Assembly: GCA_014360855.1 (NCBI GenBank)
Contig: JACIWP010000150.1
Location: 1 to 7,726, forward strand
Reading direction: 5' to 3'
DNA: 7,726 nt
Origin: Anaerolineae bacterium
Lineage (GTDB): Bacteria; Chloroflexota; Anaerolineae; JACIWP01
Within the stretch, counting starts at the first letter, position 1. Each line of letters opens with the position of its first letter. Below the pieces are notes generated by a model. The model had not been told where the DNA came from. It did no database searches and saw only the letters and a program-made list of their open reading frames with translations. The position numbers and the translations under genes are program-made. Shown one piece after another: positions 6,664 through 7,726 of this stretch.

Positions 6664-6692
6664 ATTCTACCACATTTTCGCCGGCCCGTCAC
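6664..6692 (-). promoter_or_regulatory. Candidate promoter of the lipoprotein gene
   Basis: On the minus strand GTGACG (6687-6692, 4 of 6 -35 bases) stands exactly 17 bases from TAGAAT (6664-6669, 5 of 6 -10 bases). The -10 is preceded by TGG, again an extended -10. The transcript would start near 6657, about 25 bases before the ATG at 6632, just enough for the ribosome binding site. It lies in the 93-base gap after the glycoside hydrolase gene, so the lipoprotein need not depend on read-through. Confidence 0.5.
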
Positions 6693-6725
6693 CTTGAGGC
6701 CAGGGGCATGGCGGGGACGGAGGCT

Positions 6726-6940
6726 TCACGGTCCTGACACAGGTTCCCATCTCAGCGGCGCGACCGCGGCTTCGCCGGAGGTAAGGGTCGCGACCCAGGG
6801 CCAGCCGGCGGTGGTGATGTACCATTCGCCCGTCACCGGGTGGTGCACATATTCGGGCGCATGCGCCTCCAGCGAGGTAACCAGCGTGGGAGAGCGATGC
6901 CGGCCGCGATACACCCCGAAATTATACGGGTTGTCAACCA
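6726..6940 (-). pseudogene. C-terminal fragment of the glycoside hydrolase in the shifted frame
   Basis: In the frame offset by one base from the main hydrolase frame, the sequence reads DNPYNFGVYRGRH, then LEAHAPEYVHHPVTGEWYITTAGWP, then LRWEPVSGP and a TGA at 6726. The HAPEYV...GEWYIT pattern is what is expected for the closing blade of a GH43/GH32-type propeller. It begins where the upstream frame loses its domain character, within or near 6933-6940. Inserting one base into the TGGTTGAC stretch (minus strand) would join the two frames, for example as IWVDNPYNFG or IWFDNPYNFG. This is either a true inactivating mutation or a sequencing/assembly error. No ribosome binding site was seen to suggest independent translation, although a GTG lies at 6914. 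Confidence 0.75.
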
Positions 6941-7726
6941 GATGTGAAACTGGAGCAGGATGCCCGGCCAGAAGAAGGAGTCGTTGTTATACGTGAGGGA
7001 AAGGTAATACCGCCCCTGATACTGGACCACAAAGGGAGACTCCATGGAGGCGAAATGGGAGTTGCGCTCGCTCCCCCAGCTCCCCCGCAGGGCGGTGCCG
7101 ATATACTGCCATTCCTCCAGGTCAAAGGACTGGTACACGTCCACCTGAGAGAAATAGGTGCCGCGCGCCGTGGTGTACAACAGCCACTGGCCCTCGGCCA
7201 CCTGGATCACCATGGGGTCGCGGAAGAACTTGTGATACGGAGCGGACATGGTGATGCGGTGATTGGTCCAGGTAATGCCGTCGGCCGAATCCATCTGATG
7301 AAGCTTGTGGGGTGACCAGAACATGCGGTAGGAGCCGCCGGCCCGAATCACATGCGGCGCCCAGGCCAGCTCGCCAAAATCAGCGATGGGCGCCTCTTCC
7401 GTCATCCCCGCCGGCGGCGGGAATTCCCGGCTCACCCCTACGGCGAAATAGCGCTCCTGATTGTAATCCCCGTCGGTCTTGGAAGTGATGCCAACCAACC
7501 GCCAGTTGCCCTCGGCGTCCTGGAAAATGGTGTGATCGTTGATGTAATAACCGGAGCGCTGGGGTCGGAAGAGGAACTGCCAGGGGCCGGCGATGACGGG
7601 CCGGTACAAGGGCGGGGAGCCGGACGCTGGCTCAGCAGATACCTCACCGATAAGGCGGGGCTGGCCGCCCCCTTTCGGCACCGCGAACACGCGGAAAGTC
7701 CCTCCCTCTCCCCACCACAGGAAGGA
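6833..7726 (-). CDS. GH43/GH32-like five-bladed propeller glycoside hydrolase (5' end beyond window; frameshifted)
   Basis: The reading frame is open through the right window edge, so the true start lies past 7726. About 260 residues before the frame break look like a clan F/J glycoside hydrolase: enzymes cleaving arabinose, xylose or fructose linkages with a catalytic triad in a five-bladed propeller. The candidate triad is visible in order: Asp in YINDHTIF (codon 7535-7537) as the general base or nucleophile, Asp in FRDPMVI (7217-7219) as the transition-state stabiliser, and Glu in MESPFVV (7040-7042) as the general acid. The blade-two signature WAPHVI and repeated GxYRMFWS, GQWLLYTT and GRYYLSLTYNN strands support this. 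Beyond about 6940 the frame turns into Arg/Trp-rich sequence with no domain character and stops at 6833, while the matching fifth blade continues in another frame. Substrate and exact family cannot be fixed; any signal peptide is outside the window. Confidence 0.8.
   Translation of the reverse strand, partial: SFLWWGEGGTFRVFAVPKGGGQPRLIGEVSAEPASGSPPLYRPVIAGPWQFLFRPQRSGYYINDHTIFQDAEGNWRLVGITSKTDGDYNQERYFAVGVSREFPPPAGMTEEAPIADFGELAWAPHVIRAGGSYRMFWSPHKLHQMDSADGITWTNHRITMSAPYHKFFRDPMVIQVAEGQWLLYTTARGTYFSQVDVYQSFDLEEWQYIGTALRGSWGSERNSHFASMESPFVVQYQGRYYLSLTYNNDSFFWPGILLQFHIWLTTRIISGCIAAGIALPRWLPRWRRMRPNMCTTR

Larger units (their letters stand above)
437..7591. repeat. Highly iterated palindrome GCCGGC dispersed across the window
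   Basis: By hand count GCCGGC occurs about 79 times, from 437-442 to 7586-7591. Random expectation at about 64% G+C is roughly 8. Counts per region: recR plus ebfC about 2, dnaX 18, DUF2721 gene 3, HEAT-like gene 18, lipoprotein gene 28, hydrolase gene 5, intergenic regions 5. It occurs in all codon phases and in non-coding DNA, so protein sequence alone does not explain it. Some copies overlap or abut, as at 2776-2785, 5401-5430 and 6535-6546 (a 12-bp palindrome of two copies). Confidence 0.75.

Noticed and set aside
6633..6725. A terminator between the hydrolase and lipoprotein genes
   Set aside because: No stem followed by a T-run was found on the minus strand; the stretch is better explained by the candidate lipoprotein promoter.

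Overview
The window is G+C-rich bacterial DNA (roughly two thirds G+C by eye) with six genes, packed tightly. Gene content and style fit a member of the Chloroflexota, most likely Anaerolineae-like: the recR/ebfC/dnaX order, a DUF2721 membrane protein, an envelope lipoprotein with a Pro/Ala/Thr-rich linker, and a large HEAT-type helical protein of no named family. This placement is inferred from style; no marker gene proves it.

Left part (1-3226), all on the minus strand and read from right to left: a small DUF2721 membrane protein, then dnaX (clamp-loader subunit), ebfC/ybaB (nucleoid-associated protein) and recR (recombination mediator, whose C-terminus is cut by the window edge). dnaX-ebfC-recR is a widely conserved replication/repair cluster. 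Gaps of 27 and 16 bases suggest one transcript. A candidate extended -10 promoter and a leader hairpin lie before dnaX, so dnaX may be transcribed separately from the DUF2721 gene.

Middle (3227-4963): a 117-base divergent intergenic region carries a perfect TATAAT extended -10 box and three short perfect inverted repeats. It drives a plus-strand gene for a 539-residue HEAT-like protein of unknown function. That gene ends tail to tail, 4 bases from the next.

Right part (4968-7726), minus strand: a gene for a five-bladed-propeller glycoside hydrolase (GH43/GH32-like), open at the window edge and broken by an apparent one-base frameshift near 6933-6940. Downstream of it, with its own candidate promoter, is a secreted lipoprotein with a TolB/PD40-type beta-propeller.

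The most unusual signal is compositional. The palindrome GCCGGC occurs about 79 times by hand count, roughly ten times what base composition predicts. It is dense in most genes and intergenic regions but sparse in recR/ebfC and in the glycoside hydrolase gene. I saw no RNA genes, CRISPR arrays, insertion sequences or convincing intrinsic terminators.
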